From contig JAUCBJ010001678.1 of the NCBI GenBank assembly GCA_032718475.1, forward strand, positions 1-62,251: a stretch of 62,251 nucleotides of DNA. The letters run 5' to 3'. A program made the position numbers and the translations under genes. Every line of letters starts with the position of its first letter. The first letter of the stretch is position 1. The notes beneath the pieces were generated by a model, which saw only the letters and a program-made list of their open reading frames with translations, was not told where the DNA came from and did not search any database. Of the stretch, positions 21,713 to 32,799 are shown piece by piece. This stretch comes from Nemertoderma westbladi (taxonomy: Eukaryota; Xenacoelomorpha; Nemertodermatida; Nemertodermatidae).

Positions 21713-23308
21713 AGGGGGGGGGTACACCCCCCTATGGACCTTTTTTGCAAATGGCTATAATTTCTGCTTGTTTGTAATTTTGTATATTTTATACCTTTCG
21801 GGGGATTAACATATGGCCAAAGATTTGGTTCAAAAAAAAATTTTCAAATTTGCGGCCACCAGCGAAATTGTTAATTTCACTAAAAACACTACTAGTCTCA
21901 CAATTTTGGGCGAAAATTTTCGAAACTTGGTTTTTCTGAATCAGCATCCTCGGCTCCACAAAACTTATCGGTTACATTTTTTATTAAGGTCTTAAATATT
22001 TTTTAAATATTATTAACTAATATTAATTATTACTTAATAGATATTAACTAATTTCAAGAAATTAATATGGCACAATTCAAAATTCTAACCGATAACTTTT
22101 GATCAAAACCCGAAAATAAATCTAACAAAAAAAAAATTTCGAAAATTGGTTAAGAAATGGCTCAGCAGTAGTATTTTGAATGTGAAAAATACAATTCCGA
22201 GATAAACGCATTTAAAGTTTAAGAACAATACATTTCAAATGTTCCCGCTATTTTCAGTACTGGTATCTCCTTTTCTTTTCCCATTGGTTATCCCCTATCC
22301 ATATTTTGTGATTTCTCAATGGATTTCATGAATTTTGGTTCAAAAAAAACCCTACCCACTTTTAACAACCTGTTAAAATAATTTTAGAGTGCTTGCCAAA
22401 AAACACTTCGCGCAGCACGTGAACAAATTACATTTTGGCGTATTGATTTGATCGCATACTATTTCGTCATTTAGTCATAAATAGTCATGGAATAATGAGA
22501 TAACCTTAAGAAACATTCAAAATTATATAAAAATTTCCACATAATTTTATAATAAGCCTTTACACAGAACATTAAGCTTTGCACAGCACGTGAAACCTTC
22601 GCGCAGCACGTGAGACATTTGCGCAGCAGGTGAAGGTTTCACGTAGCAGTTAAATTCTTCATAAAGCACGTTAATTAATCGAGCACCTCGGAAAGCTTTT
22701 TGATCAGAATGAGAAGCCTTCACGCGGCACATGAAAAGTTCATGCTGCACATGAAGACTTCGCGCAGCACGTGAATTATTCTCAGAGACTGCGGAATTAA
22801 AAAAAAATAAGTTTATGGTTGTTTCCCAGAATAATTATTACTAGATATTGTTATATGATGGTTCACATTTGTTATTACTAGTAGACAACTAGTCCATTAG
22901 ACAACTGTTCAATATGCAATGCAAAACTCACAAATATCTATTAAATATATATTAATTAAAATTTGACGGACATGTTGACAGACAGACAGACATACAAACA
23001 GAAAGACAACCTGAGAGACAGACTGAGATACAGACATAGTGATTAGATAATTCCAAATATTAAAACAGACATCGACATTAAGAAAAATCCTACCAGTAAA
23101 CATTTCAGATTGCTTATTTTATGCCCTTTTTAATATTTCGATGGACAGACAGACAGACATACAGACGGAAAACCAGCCATTACTCGAGAAGTAAAAGAGA
23201 TCTCGCTAAGCCGTTTCCAGATTTGAAATCCGCATTAAATTCTACTCTAGATGAAATAAAAAAACAAAAAATGAAAATTTTGACCTGAGGGGGGGTGTAC
23301 CCCCCCCT
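21713..23308. mobile_element. 1.6-kb TA-flanked TIR element inside the Polinton
   Basis: The ends are G-run/C-run inverted repeats (AGGGGGG...TACACCCCCCT at left, GAGGGGGGGTGTACC at right), flanked by TA at 21711-21712 and 23309-23310. TA duplication fits the Tc1/mariner style. No transposase is present, only a short frame at 21813-21995 of no known type. The interior has repeated GCGCAGCACGTGAA-like words (22405-22775) and GACA microsatellite (22975-23170). Confidence 0.85.
22405..22775. repeat. Dispersed GCGCAGCACGTGAA motif cluster
   Basis: Four copies of CAGCACGTGA and several degenerate forms (GCACATGAA, GCAGGTGAA) lie within 370 bp. The CACGTG core is an E-box palindrome. They may be subterminal transposase sites or simply decayed tandem repeats. 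Confidence 0.6.
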
Positions 23309-23564
23309 TAAATGTTCTAAAAGGTAACGTACAATTGACCCCTCATTCATTTAGAAATATTCGGCGCTATAAGAAGGTATTGAAATCCCTCAACCGTAAA
23401 ACAAAAAATATATCAAGTTACAGAAAAAAGTTAAGCAATCAATCTGGAGGCATACTACCGTTTCTAATACCCTTACTCGGCATTGGTGCGAAACTTGCCG
23501 CGAGTGCCGGTGCCGCTGCCGCCGGGGCTGCTATTGCGAAAAAAATTAACCGTGGACGGTAATA

Positions 23565-23735
23565 ATGGTTAAAACGGGAGTAACATTTAGAAAATTATAT
23601 TTAGTATCGAGTAAACCGTTAGCTACTGATTTAAAACCACAAGATATACCTAGAGTAAATACTACAAAAAGAAAACCCTTTAAAACATCAACTTCAAAGA
23701 AAATAATCAAAAAGTTTCAGTTGTTCTTACGGTGA
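23565..23735 (+). CDS. Small basic Polinton protein, 56 aa
   Basis: ATG 23565 lies two bases after the stop of the preceding gene. The product is rich in Lys and Thr/Ser (TTKRKPFKTSTSKKIIKK). Short basic ORFs are usual between the membrane-active protein and integrase in such elements. Its function is unknown; a DNA-condensing or core role is possible from charge alone. Confidence 0.6.
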   Translation: MVKTGVTFRKLYLVSSKPLATDLKPQDIPRVNTTKRKPFKTSTSKKIIKKFQLFLR

Positions 23736-23786
23736 TGCCCTTTATAAGAGATTTGAATATACATATTACTTGCGGTTGTCGAAAAG

Positions 23787-24878
23787 ATGCCTCGCAAGAT
23801 GAAACCGATTTTAAGCCGAAGATTAGACAAAAAACTGTTAAGAATTTATTTAGATCCTTCATCCCCTGCGGGATTTGCAAGTGTTGCAAAATTAGCAAAA
23901 GCTGCAAACATCAAACCAGCGCAAGCCCAGAAATGGTTGAGCGGGCAAAAGACATACACCCTTCACGCTCCACGTAGACAACATTATCCAACATCTAAAA
24001 TATTTACGGGAGGCATAAAAGATATATATATGATAGATCTGGTGGATATGCAGCAATATAAATCGCAAAATAATAATTATAACTATATATTAACGTGCAT
24101 TGATGCCTTCAGTCGGCTTGCTTTTGCCTATGCTATGAAAACAAAAAAGGGTGTTGAAATTATTAGTATATTGCAAAAAATATTCCAGAAAGGAAAACCA
24201 AACAGAATCGCCACAGATCAAGGTTCTGAGTTTCTAAATAAATCTGTAAGGAAATATTTAGATACGTTAGGTATACAGTATTACGTAATGTATTCTGTGA
24301 ATAAGGCGGCTATTGTCGAGAGATTCAACAGAACCTTAAAAACAAAGATGTTCAAAATTTTCACGCAAAGGGGAAATAATATTTGGATAAAAATTTTACC
24401 TAAGCTTATCTCGGCTTATAATAGGTCGTATCATAGGACAATAAAAATGACACCTATTGAAGTTAATAAATTTAATGAAACTGAATTAATGAATAGATTA
24501 TATGGGAAATATAGACAGATAAATCACAAGAAAATAAAATTTAAAGTTGGAGATACAGTACGATTATCTATTGCTCGTACTGCTTTTGCTAAAGGCTATC
24601 GAGAACAATGGACACGTGAATTATTTATTATTCATCGTGTCAGGTTGGATAGAGTACCAGCGGTAATGTTCGATATTAAGGACAGCGCTGGAGCTATAAT
24701 AAAGGGCTCATTTTATTCTCACGAACTCCAAAAGGTCCACCCGAATAGTAATATTTATCTAGCAATTGACAAAAAAAATATTGGCAAACTTAAAGAACGT
24801 GTACGCAATGGGAAGAAAGAATATTTAGTCCGATTCATCGGATCCAAGAAACAGTCCTGGGTACAGCATATTCAATAA
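23787..24878 (+). CDS. Polinton integrase (rve fold, C-terminal chromodomain)
   Basis: Retroviral-type DDE integrase that inserts the element and makes the 6-bp duplication. The N-terminal helical region with AQKWLSGQKTYTLH is followed by the catalytic core: Asp in YMIDLVDMQQ (about 85), Asp in ATDQGSEF (about 144) and Glu in NKAAIVERFNRTLK (about 180). A beta-barrel-like stretch (KFKVGDTVRLS) follows. The C-terminus, IGKLKERVRNGKKEYLVRFI with SWVQHI, is chromodomain-like and may steer integration. The 363-aa frame is intact with all three catalytic residues. The start is the first ATG in frame, shortly after the 56-aa gene. Confidence 0.96.
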   Translation: MPRKMKPILSRRLDKKLLRIYLDPSSPAGFASVAKLAKAANIKPAQAQKWLSGQKTYTLHAPRRQHYPTSKIFTGGIKDIYMIDLVDMQQYKSQNNNYNYILTCIDAFSRLAFAYAMKTKKGVEIISILQKIFQKGKPNRIATDQGSEFLNKSVRKYLDTLGIQYYVMYSVNKAAIVERFNRTLKTKMFKIFTQRGNNIWIKILPKLISAYNRSYHRTIKMTPIEVNKFNETELMNRLYGKYRQINHKKIKFKVGDTVRLSIARTAFAKGYREQWTRELFIIHRVRLDRVPAVMFDIKDSAGAIIKGSFYSHELQKVHPNSNIYLAIDKKNIGKLKERVRNGKKEYLVRFIGSKKQSWVQHIQ

Positions 24879-25105
24879 GCTTAGGTTTATACTGTATATT
24901 AATTCATTTTGGTCGCATATGACCGTAATTAATCAATAATATTAACTCGAATGATATTACTATATCTATAGTTCATCCGCTTTAAATAAAGCCAGTAAAA
25001 TATTGATCCCTCGCATATACTGTAGAAGATGCGGCAATGAACGTGGTCACAGATGTCTATAATTTAACATTATACTGTATGTACAAAGGAGTAATAATAA
25101 TAATA

Positions 25106-25978
25106 ATGGCCACAGATACATATATCACTCTACTTTCAGATAGCTCATTGAACACTTATCCCAATAATAATCCTAGTGAGTTTACTGTTGATTTAGCTGA
25201 AGAATTATATATTGGTCCAAACGCCAAAATTGGGCTTGCTGAACTTCAATATCAAGCAACATACAGTAATATTACGCTGCAAACTCAAATTTCGCTGTCA
25301 ATCGGGGTAGATGCAAAAGATGCCAAATTATATAGTTTATTTCCTGGTATGCATAACTCTATTCAAGTGATTATTGATGATATAAATAAACTGTTTAATT
25401 CTGAAGCGAAATATAGAGATTTCGAATTCATTTTTAATACAAATAATTCTAGAATTAAATTTAAATTTCCTAAAAAGTTGAAAAAAATACAATTAAGTCT
25501 ACGTGGTGATTTAATACAAATTCTAGGCTTAAAACCGTTATTGGATCGGAATCATCTGGATATTCCGAATTGGGATATATACAGTACCACTACAGTAGAT
25601 GAATTAAGCAATATAGAACAGCCGATATTAATTTTAAATTATAGCGGGCCAAAAATTTCGGAAATTGGCATTTTAGATTTTCCAGCTCCCACAAATATAA
25701 CATGTAATAAAGATACAATTTTCATATACACAGATATTATTAAGAGCTCATTTGTTGGCGACGCTTTAGCTCCACTCTTAAGAACCTGCCCTTTAATGCA
25801 ATTAAATTGAAAATATATTAATCACGAATACGAGAGCATTTGCTATTTTCCATTGTTGAATAAAAAACTAAAAACAATCTTAATTACTTTACGTGACGGC
25901 CAAGGCCAATTAATTAACTTCAGCGGAGGTCGCACTATTATAACACTTAAGTTAATACGGGGTGGCGGTGATGGATGA
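25106..25978 (+). pseudogene. Penton-like capsid protein, first copy, in-frame TGA
   Basis: Begins with the pattern YITLLSDSSLNTYPNNNPSE, the N-terminal signature of the penton-like proteins in animal Polintons, followed by IGLAELQYQ. A TGA at 25808-25810 stops it at PLMQLN. The same frame then continues to 25978 and encodes LITLRDGQGQLINF and a TIITLKL strand matching the end of the second copy. This shows the stop is premature. I start at ATG 25106, just before the conserved N-terminus; an upstream in-frame ATG at 25037 adds 23 unconserved residues. Its frame overlaps the start of the second copy by 8 bases. Confidence 0.8.
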
Positions 25979-26816
25979 GTTCTACGTTAGACTACCAAGT
26001 AATTCCTGTCCAATTGATTTTCCCCGCAATAGCGCTAGTAATTATCAGATAAATTTCCACGGCGCCTTACCTATAAATCCAAACGAAAACTGGGTGGTAG
26101 GTATAAAAAGTATATTTTACTTAGCAACGTTGCCGTCCATGTATAACAATGTAGAGAATGTTATTTTATTAAAAAAAGGAAAAAAAAATTTTGAGGATAC
26201 ACTTCCATCCGGTTTGTTCTACAGTATCAATGACATTATAGATTATTTTAACACGGGGGCGTTGAAAGATAAATTACAAATAGTTGAAAATACTCAGCAA
26301 AATAGGTTGCAATTTATTTTAGGGAAAACTGTGCGAGAGTTATTTATAGGTCAACAATTAGCCTATTATTTTGGAATTACTGAAAATAATCTCGGCGCGA
26401 ATTTAAATCCAAATTTTAAAATTATTTTGAAGACGAAAAATAATATAAAGGGTTATTTAATAAAGGTTATCGGAAATGGAGAAAAAGCTTACCAGATGGT
26501 ATTTTTATGCCCTCAACCACCCAATTCTATTCCAGAACCTAAGACGAACATGTACGTGACTACTAATATAATTGAAAATCAATATATTAACGATTTTGGT
26601 TTAGCTTTACTTCGTCGTGTTGCGATACCTGATGATGTGAAATATGGTAGCGTAATAAATAAAGAATTTGTCAAGGATACAATTCATTATATCCCTGTAA
26701 AAAAATCATATAAGATAACATACATTCATATTGAAATAACAGACAAAGAAGGAAAAGATTTGAATTTTGAATACGGGACAACTTCTATTACCTTACACTT
26801 TAAACGTATAAATTAA
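25971..26816 (+). CDS. Penton-like capsid protein, second copy
   Basis: The N-terminus, FYVRLPSNSCPIDFPRNSAS followed by WVVGIKSIFYL, has the same layout as the first copy, so the pair are tandem paralogues. It ends with IEITDKEGKDLNF and TSITLHFKRIN, the family's closing strands. It is expected to form the vertex (penton) of the capsid built from the MCP. The 281-aa frame is intact. I use ATG 25971; the frame stays open three codons upstream with GTG at 25962. The two copies are divergent, so this is an old duplication. Confidence 0.85.
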   Translation: MDEFYVRLPSNSCPIDFPRNSASNYQINFHGALPINPNENWVVGIKSIFYLATLPSMYNNVENVILLKKGKKNFEDTLPSGLFYSINDIIDYFNTGALKDKLQIVENTQQNRLQFILGKTVRELFIGQQLAYYFGITENNLGANLNPNFKIILKTKNNIKGYLIKVIGNGEKAYQMVFLCPQPPNSIPEPKTNMYVTTNIIENQYINDFGLALLRRVAIPDDVKYGSVINKEFVKDTIHYIPVKKSYKITYIHIEITDKEGKDLNFEYGTTSITLHFKRIN

Positions 26817-26817
26817 A

Positions 26818-27381
26818 ATGGATTCTGATTTATTTCAAAGATACAGTAAACCTCAATATGGTGGTTCAGACTCTAATCTTGCTGTTTTTAAAGGTGGTAG
26901 AAGTACCAGAGGTTCGACGCAAGTTCCTGTTTTTTGAGGTGGTTCATATATTGACCCTTACGGTTAACAAATTGGCACATTTGGTCCAAACTTAAAACAA
27001 CGTCGTTTTCAGCGTTATCGTAGAGGTATGCAGGCAAATCAACACGGAGAAGGTATATTTACAGACGCCTTATCGACATTGAAAAAATTTGGTAAGCCAT
27101 TAGCTAAAAAAGTTTTACAGAAAGCTTTACCATTTACCACAAAATTTATGAGACAACACGTAATACCAAAAGGTAAGCGGGTCTTACATCAGCAGGCTAA
27201 TACGGTTATTAATAAAGCATTAAATAAAATGAAACCCTCAACAAGGTCAGTTGTAGAAAAAGTTTATAGAGATTTAAAGCGACCCGCTAGACCAATGTCT
27301 ATGAACATACATCATCGACGTAGTAATAAAAATAAAAAAATAAAGGGTAAACTGAAACACTGCGAAAAAAGTATTTTTTAA
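26818..27381 (+). pseudogene. Basic minor-capsid-like Polinton protein with two in-frame stops
   Basis: The ATG at 26818 follows the second penton copy by one base (TAAA-ATG). The first 39 codons (FQRYSKPQYGGSDSNLAVFK, then QVPVF) resemble the start of a small capsid-associated protein common in Polintons. Stops TGA 26935-26937 and TAA 26965-26967 interrupt it. From 26968 it is open to 27381 and strongly basic (KKFGKPLAKKVLQKALPF; HHRRSNKNKKIKGK). It may bind DNA or line the capsid. A downstream ATG at 27028 could give a 117-aa product. Confidence 0.65.
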
Positions 27382-27383
27382 TA

Positions 27384-28643
27384 ATGTCAATTATTAAGGA
27401 ATTAGATTTATTTTCTACACAGCCAATACAGACTGAATTTAAAGCAAAGCATTATGAAACAATTTACCCCGTATCTAATCTCAGAAGTGAATCTAGGGAG
27501 GTCACGTTCCTTGTACCGAGATCCAATGAATTCTATACGAAACTGCAAGACGCGTTATTAATTACAAAATGTACTGTACGCTGGGATAGACGACTTGAAA
27601 ACTCCCATATTTATATGCTGAATTACCCCGCTGAAACTATGTGGAGTGATATTAAAATAGACCTTAATGAGAAGCAGGTTGAAAATAGCAATAACCATTA
27701 TTTCTACAAGTCGTACTTATCCAATTTATTATTTACAACTTACGAGGATAAAAATGGGCTACTGGGTGCGGGTGGCTTTTATCAACCTTTATCTGAGCAT
27801 GGAAATGAAATTGATCCCGGTGCGCATCCTATTGCCGATGCCTTTAGTAAACAAATGCAATTTGTAAGTGGATTGATGATTGATTTTGATACTGAAACTA
27901 AAATAATACAACCCGGGTATGATTTAAGAATGCATTTTAGAAAAGTATCAAATTCGTTTATTTTTAAAATCACTCCAAACGCAAACGCTGTGACAAATCT
28001 TCGACTAGAATTAGATGAAATAAAGATTCTAATCCCTAGAATGGAGGTTAATCCTGTAATAGAAAGCAGTCACCTAAAAGGTTTAGAGAGTTACGATATT
28101 GAATATCAATTCCAAAAAAAGGAGGTGACAACATTTACTATTCCCTCTCAAACCACAAATTACACCCAAACAAACATATTTGATGGTAAAAAACCCAAAT
28201 TAGTTATTATTGGCTTCATAACAAATAACGCTTATTCGGGAGAATTAATTAGCAATCCCTTGAAATTTGAACATTTTAACCTTAGACGCGTGGAACTGAT
28301 TGTAGACGGTCTTCCAGTAGGGGGTGTAATATACGAGCCTAATTTTACAGATGGAACATATATTTTTGAGTATACTCAATTAATGAAGAACATTAATACA
28401 TATATTAACGGTTATGGAGGTAATAATATAGACCATGAAACCTACTTAGGTAATTGCCCCATGCTATCCTGGGACCTAACCGCCGACGGCTATGTTAGAG
28501 ATCCGCAACCGTCGATATATACTAACGGCCAATTAAAATTAAGATTTGCCGAACCGTTGGTTGAAACCATAAATGTAATCGTTTTTAATATTTATGATCA
28601 ATCATTAAGTTTAAATAGCAGGAAAGAAATACATATCGATTAA
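27384..28643 (+). CDS. Polinton major capsid protein (double jelly-roll)
   Basis: 419-aa intact frame starting two bases after the previous stop. The N-terminus, LDLFSTQPIQTEF, and the C-terminal region NPLKFEHFNLRRVELIVDG ... YLGNCPMLSWDLTADGY ... GQLKLRFAEPL ... VIVFNIYD are the conserved parts of Polinton/adintovirus major capsid proteins, in the expected order. Such proteins form pseudo-hexameric capsomers with two beta-barrels. Its position between penton and protease is typical. No damage is seen, so this is the best-preserved structural gene here. Confidence 0.95.
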   Translation: MSIIKELDLFSTQPIQTEFKAKHYETIYPVSNLRSESREVTFLVPRSNEFYTKLQDALLITKCTVRWDRRLENSHIYMLNYPAETMWSDIKIDLNEKQVENSNNHYFYKSYLSNLLFTTYEDKNGLLGAGGFYQPLSEHGNEIDPGAHPIADAFSKQMQFVSGLMIDFDTETKIIQPGYDLRMHFRKVSNSFIFKITPNANAVTNLRLELDEIKILIPRMEVNPVIESSHLKGLESYDIEYQFQKKEVTTFTIPSQTTNYTQTNIFDGKKPKLVIIGFITNNAYSGELISNPLKFEHFNLRRVELIVDGLPVGGVIYEPNFTDGTYIFEYTQLMKNINTYINGYGGNNIDHETYLGNCPMLSWDLTADGYVRDPQPSIYTNGQLKLRFAEPLVETINVIVFNIYDQSLSLNSRKEIHID

Positions 28644-28645
28644 GT

Positions 28646-29098
28646 ATGTTATCTACAGAGGACCTTGATATGTTTCCAGTGGGTGGTCACTATTTGGGCG
28701 CGTTTCCAGCTAATAAATTACCTAAATTAGATAATAATAAGTGGCAGGATTATGGCTTGATAATAAATACCGATAAAGAGCATCTGCCTGGGATTCATTG
28801 GATCACGATATATATACGAGATAATGAGGCCGAAGTATTTGACTCGTTTGGACCAAAATATCCAAACTGATGCATCGAAAAATGGCTTGAGAAAAATTCC
28901 GCAAGGTGGCGTACTACTCGCAAACAATTTCAAGACCCAAGGAGGACCACATGCGGTCTGTACTGTCTGTATTATTTGGTAAATCGTATTCACACAATCT
29001 ATCCAATGAGAGCGTTTACAAATAATGTGGAAATAAATGAAATAATATTATATAAATGGCTTGTTAATTATTATAAAATAAACCAACATGCGTTGTAA
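28646..29098 (+). pseudogene. Adenain-like cysteine protease, in-frame TGA
   Basis: Ulp1/adenovirus-protease family (C5-like) that matures capsid proteins. Catalytic His lies in LPGIHWITIYI (about residue 50), acidic partner in EVFDSFG (about 67), and Cys in TTCGLYCLYYL (about 97) followed by a helix. A TGA at 28868-28870, between Asp and Cys, interrupts the frame, which otherwise runs to TAA 29096. The upstream product alone lacks the nucleophile, so this copy should be inactive unless the stop is read through. It starts two bases after the MCP stop. Confidence 0.88.
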
Positions 29099-29129
29099 TT
29101 AATCATTTAACTTTTGTTTATCAGATAAA

Positions 29130-29731
29130 ATGGATAATATTATTTTTGTTGATTTTCAATATTATAAGATAGACAATAAGGAGTATCCGGTAGTATTTAA
29201 AGAATTTGCAATATATGATTCTAATTACACCAAAACTAATGTAAAGACGTTTTTAATTAAAGGCCCGTCTAATATTAAGTTATCAGCTTTAGATGCAGCT
29301 CACGTAAACAATTTACGGGATATGACTTCTCACTTGCCCTGGGACTACGGGACATTTCTCAAGATGACTTTAAAAAATATATGAAGAGACAATTAAAATA
29401 TAAAAAAAACATTCATGTATTTGGGTTGCTGAAGCGGGCAATATTAGTTTCCCAACTCGATGTTCTCGAGCCAAATTCGGTGGAGAAATTGGGAATATAT
29501 AAGCAATATCACGATTATTTAACGCCTTGTCGATTTCACGACCGATTCACTACAGTGGAAAGTAAATGCACGTTACACTTAAACATAAGGGATAACTGTC
29601 TGCGATACTGCTCAGCAAAACATGTTGGGGGGTATGAGGCTCTACACTTTTTCATGAGAAAGCGTTTAACTGCGACTGATGATGATGATGATAAACAGAA
29701 AGAAATAACTGCGGTGGAAGATGTACTGTAG
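29130..29731 (+). pseudogene. Conserved Polinton-associated protein, split into two frames
   Basis: The first frame (29130-29384) begins MDNIIFVDFQYYKIDNKEY and KEFAIYDSN, a pattern I associate with a conserved protein of unknown function in Polintons and some invertebrate ORFs. The second frame (29381-29731) carries CRFHDRFTTVESKC and later Cys residues, the expected later part of the same family. They overlap as ATGA at 29381-29384. This could be a frameshift mutation or coupled re-initiation. Function unknown. Confidence 0.6.
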
Positions 29732-29786
29732 GTTTACTCTAAGCATGTAATGTAATGTGATGGGATAATATAATTGTTTTAATGTC

Positions 29787-29792
29787 AATAAA
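29787..29792 (+). terminator. Poly(A) signal after the rightward Polinton block
   Basis: AATAAA about 55 bp after the last rightward gene, with further AATAATAAAA words just downstream. Confidence 0.5.
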
Positions 29793-29863
29793 AATAATAA
29801 AAACATTAAAATCTATTTTTTTTTATATCTCAGTTTGACTAAAGGTGTAGGGCTTAAGTTTAC

Positions 29864-29890
29864 ACACACACACACACACACACCCCCCCA
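29864..29890. repeat. (CA)n microsatellite with C run
   Basis: A CA dinucleotide run followed by CCCCCCCA, just outside the left arm of the island. Confidence 0.9.
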
Positions 29891-32224
29891 CCTATACGGG
29901 TTAACTATGGATTCTGTGGACAAGCTCACAACCAAGGGATCTGTGGACGTACTTATTTATTAAATATCTAGAGAACTATCCAACGAAAAGCCTTCAAATT
30001 TTCAAATTAGCTTCCTAATAAGTAATGGGAAATGTTTGCTTTTCAAAATTTAAAATTTTTCCAATATTTCAAAAATCATTTTTTTACATTCACTGTGCGG
30101 ACATTGCTTTTGGTGACGTCATAGTTATGTGTGTTGTGCCTGAGTGTGTTTAGTGATGTCCACAAACCCCAACTGGGGTCAAGACACATACGAAAATTAA
30201 TGTCCACAGTCCACAACTAGTGTAACACATACAGTATATGGGAAAGGAAACTGAAATGCTTTTTTTTATGCAACTTCATGGATATGATTCTAGTAATTGG
30301 ATTACTTGGCCAGGTCAGTCCATAGAGATAATGTTCTTTTATTGTTTTTATACACTCGTGAATAATTATTGTAAAAGTTAATATTTCCCTATTAGTTACC
30401 TAAGGACTACTTGTGGTACAAGTTTCCTTAGTTTACTCAGTTACTATAACAATGGGTTTTCACTTAGTCGATAGTGATAGCGCTGAACAATTCCCCCTGT
30501 ATCAATGCGTACAAGTTAGCATGTAGCAATTTGTTTTGAAAATACTTGCAGTCTCAAGAAATAAACCGTAATACTGCCATCACTGCTCAAAATATTCTTT
30601 TTTTCTGCGGGAAGACTAATTAATTTTAGGTTGTATATAAATACAAATAGAGTGGCGCACAACAATTAATGATATAACTCTTATCATTCAATTTTATTAA
30701 TTATGAATTTTATGCTTTAAAATTATTTGGACCCTTCTACAGTACGTATTGTAAGAGCAATAGACGCTAAGAATAGGCCTTATATAATAACCTAACGAAA
30801 ACACAAAATTCAAAATACTGCCCCTTGCGCACATCTGGGGACATTAGTTTTTGTATTGTTTTTCTGCAGACCATACGGTATGTAGTTGCAATGGACATTA
30901 AGAAAATTTTTTATATATTGACGAAAACACACCGTTCTAAATACTGCCCCTTGCGCATATCTGGGGACATTAGTTTTTTTAGTGCTGGGAGTATTATAAT
31001 AGGCCCTACGTATAGTTGCAATGAATGTTAAGAATATTTAATATATTAGCAAAAACATACCATTGAAAATACTGTCCTTTACGCACATCTGGGGACATTG
31101 GTTTTTGTATAGGTGAGATAGGCTCTACGTGAACCATGTCCTGGAATATAGTGTCGTCATTCAGGTCCCTGCCCCCCCCCCCCCAGGGTTTTTTCTAAAT
31201 ATGTTAGGGAAATTTATAAATGAAAATAGCGATTTATAAATTTTTATACTTGTTTAGAAATTGGTCACATAGAGACTAACCAATTCGCGCGGGAAGGTTT
31301 TAAACTTTACATGCATTTAACTCAGAATATTATTTCTCATTTTTTCCTTCACTCAAAACCTATCTACACCGTCATTTTTTAATGAATTCGTTTGAAATTT
31401 TCAGTGAATGGTCTTGACATATTCACATATTGGCCATTGATCAGAAGACTAATGTTAACTAAAAAAATGAAAAAATATTAACTAAATGTGTTTTATTTTT
31501 GGCCGATATTTTCAGATTATCGGCTCAAAACATAACTTACGCTCGAAATTTCAAAATTCTGTCTACAAGTTTTATTGGTTAATGTCAAGACCATTCACTG
31601 AAAATTTCAAACTAATTGATTAATAAATGACGAAGTAGATCGATTTTGAATGAAGGAAAAAATTAGAAATAATATCATCGCCCCGATGCTCTCTAATACG
31701 CTAACAGATGCACAGCTTCTACTGAATAAAGTGGAGAGGGCTGCTAGGGAGGTTGGATTGCTTATAAATGCTAAAAAGACCGAATTCATGACCTTTAATG
31801 TTGATGGAAACTTGACAACCATTGATAATAATAAACTAAGGAAGGTCGATGACTTCCAGTACCTTGGATCATGGATAGAGTAGCAAAAAGGACATAGAAG
31901 TTAGGAAAGCAAAGGCTTGGGTAGCTCTATCAAAAATGGATACCATCTGGAAATCAGATCTCTCCAGGCACCTGAAGACTAAGTTCTTTCGAGCCACAGT
32001 GGAAAGTGTATTTTTATACGGGGGTGAGACCTGGACACTGACTAAATCATTTGAACAACGAATTGATGGTTGCTACACAAGACTACTAAGGGCAGCCCTA
32101 CACTGAAAAAACGAACCGACGGTTGTTTAAAAAAAAACCACCGGTTTTCAAGAAAACCACCGATTAAATTGGGGACAAAAAAACGGCGGTTTATTTTGAA
32201 GAACCGGTGGTTAATTATAAGAGT

Positions 32225-32470
32225 ATAAACTGGCGGTTGTTATGCTATTATAAACTGGCGGTTGTTATGCTATTATAAACTGGCGGTTGTTATGCTATTA
32301 TAAACTGGCGGTTGTTATGCTATTATAAACTGGCGGTTATGAAATTATAACTGGCGGTTGTTATGCTATTATAAACTGGCGGTTATGAAATTATAACTGG
32401 CGGTTGTTATGCTATTATAAACTGGCGGTTATGAAATTATAACTGGCGGTTGTTATGAAAACGGGCGGTT
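32225..32470. repeat. 25-bp tandem repeat ACTGGCGGTTGTTATGCTAT
   Basis: About ten units of ACTGGCGGTTGTTATGCTAT plus TATAA, with a shorter variant lacking the GTTGTTATG part interspersed. The TGGCGGTT word is the same subterminal motif as at the element ends. Confidence 0.85.
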
Positions 32471-32799
32471 GTTATGAAATTCTAAACTCGTAGAAAAAAA
32501 ACCATGTTATAATATATTGAATTATTGACCCAATATATATTATAAACCAAAAATGGATATTATATTTATATACATAAAAAATATGTAATTAGATAGAGAA
32601 TAATTCTAATTATAACGAAAAAAAACAGCTCTTATCATAGTTTCCCAATATATATCACAATAATTGATGCATTATAGTTCAGTTAGTATTCCCGGCGGTA
32701 GGTCTAGTTCAGGTCTAATTCTAATTATAACGAAAAAAAAAACAGCTCGTATCATAGTTTCCCAATATATATCACAATAATTGATGCATTATAGTTCAG

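Larger units (their letters stand above)
21581..23562 (+). pseudogene. Small Polinton protein with hydrophobic tail, split by a TA-element
   Basis: The 5' part (21581-21712) begins MNRLVQKYRNELEFLC. The 3' part (23311-23562) has a basic stretch (RRYKKVLKSLNRK) followed by GGILPFLIPLLGIGAKLAA and an Ala/Gly-rich end. This is the small Polinton protein found near the ATPase and integrase, with a C-terminal hydrophobic segment that may be membrane-active. The family link is from memory of such elements. The two parts are separated by a 1596-bp insertion at a TA, and both are in the same frame relative to the duplicated TA, so the interruption is the only visible damage. Confidence 0.8.
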
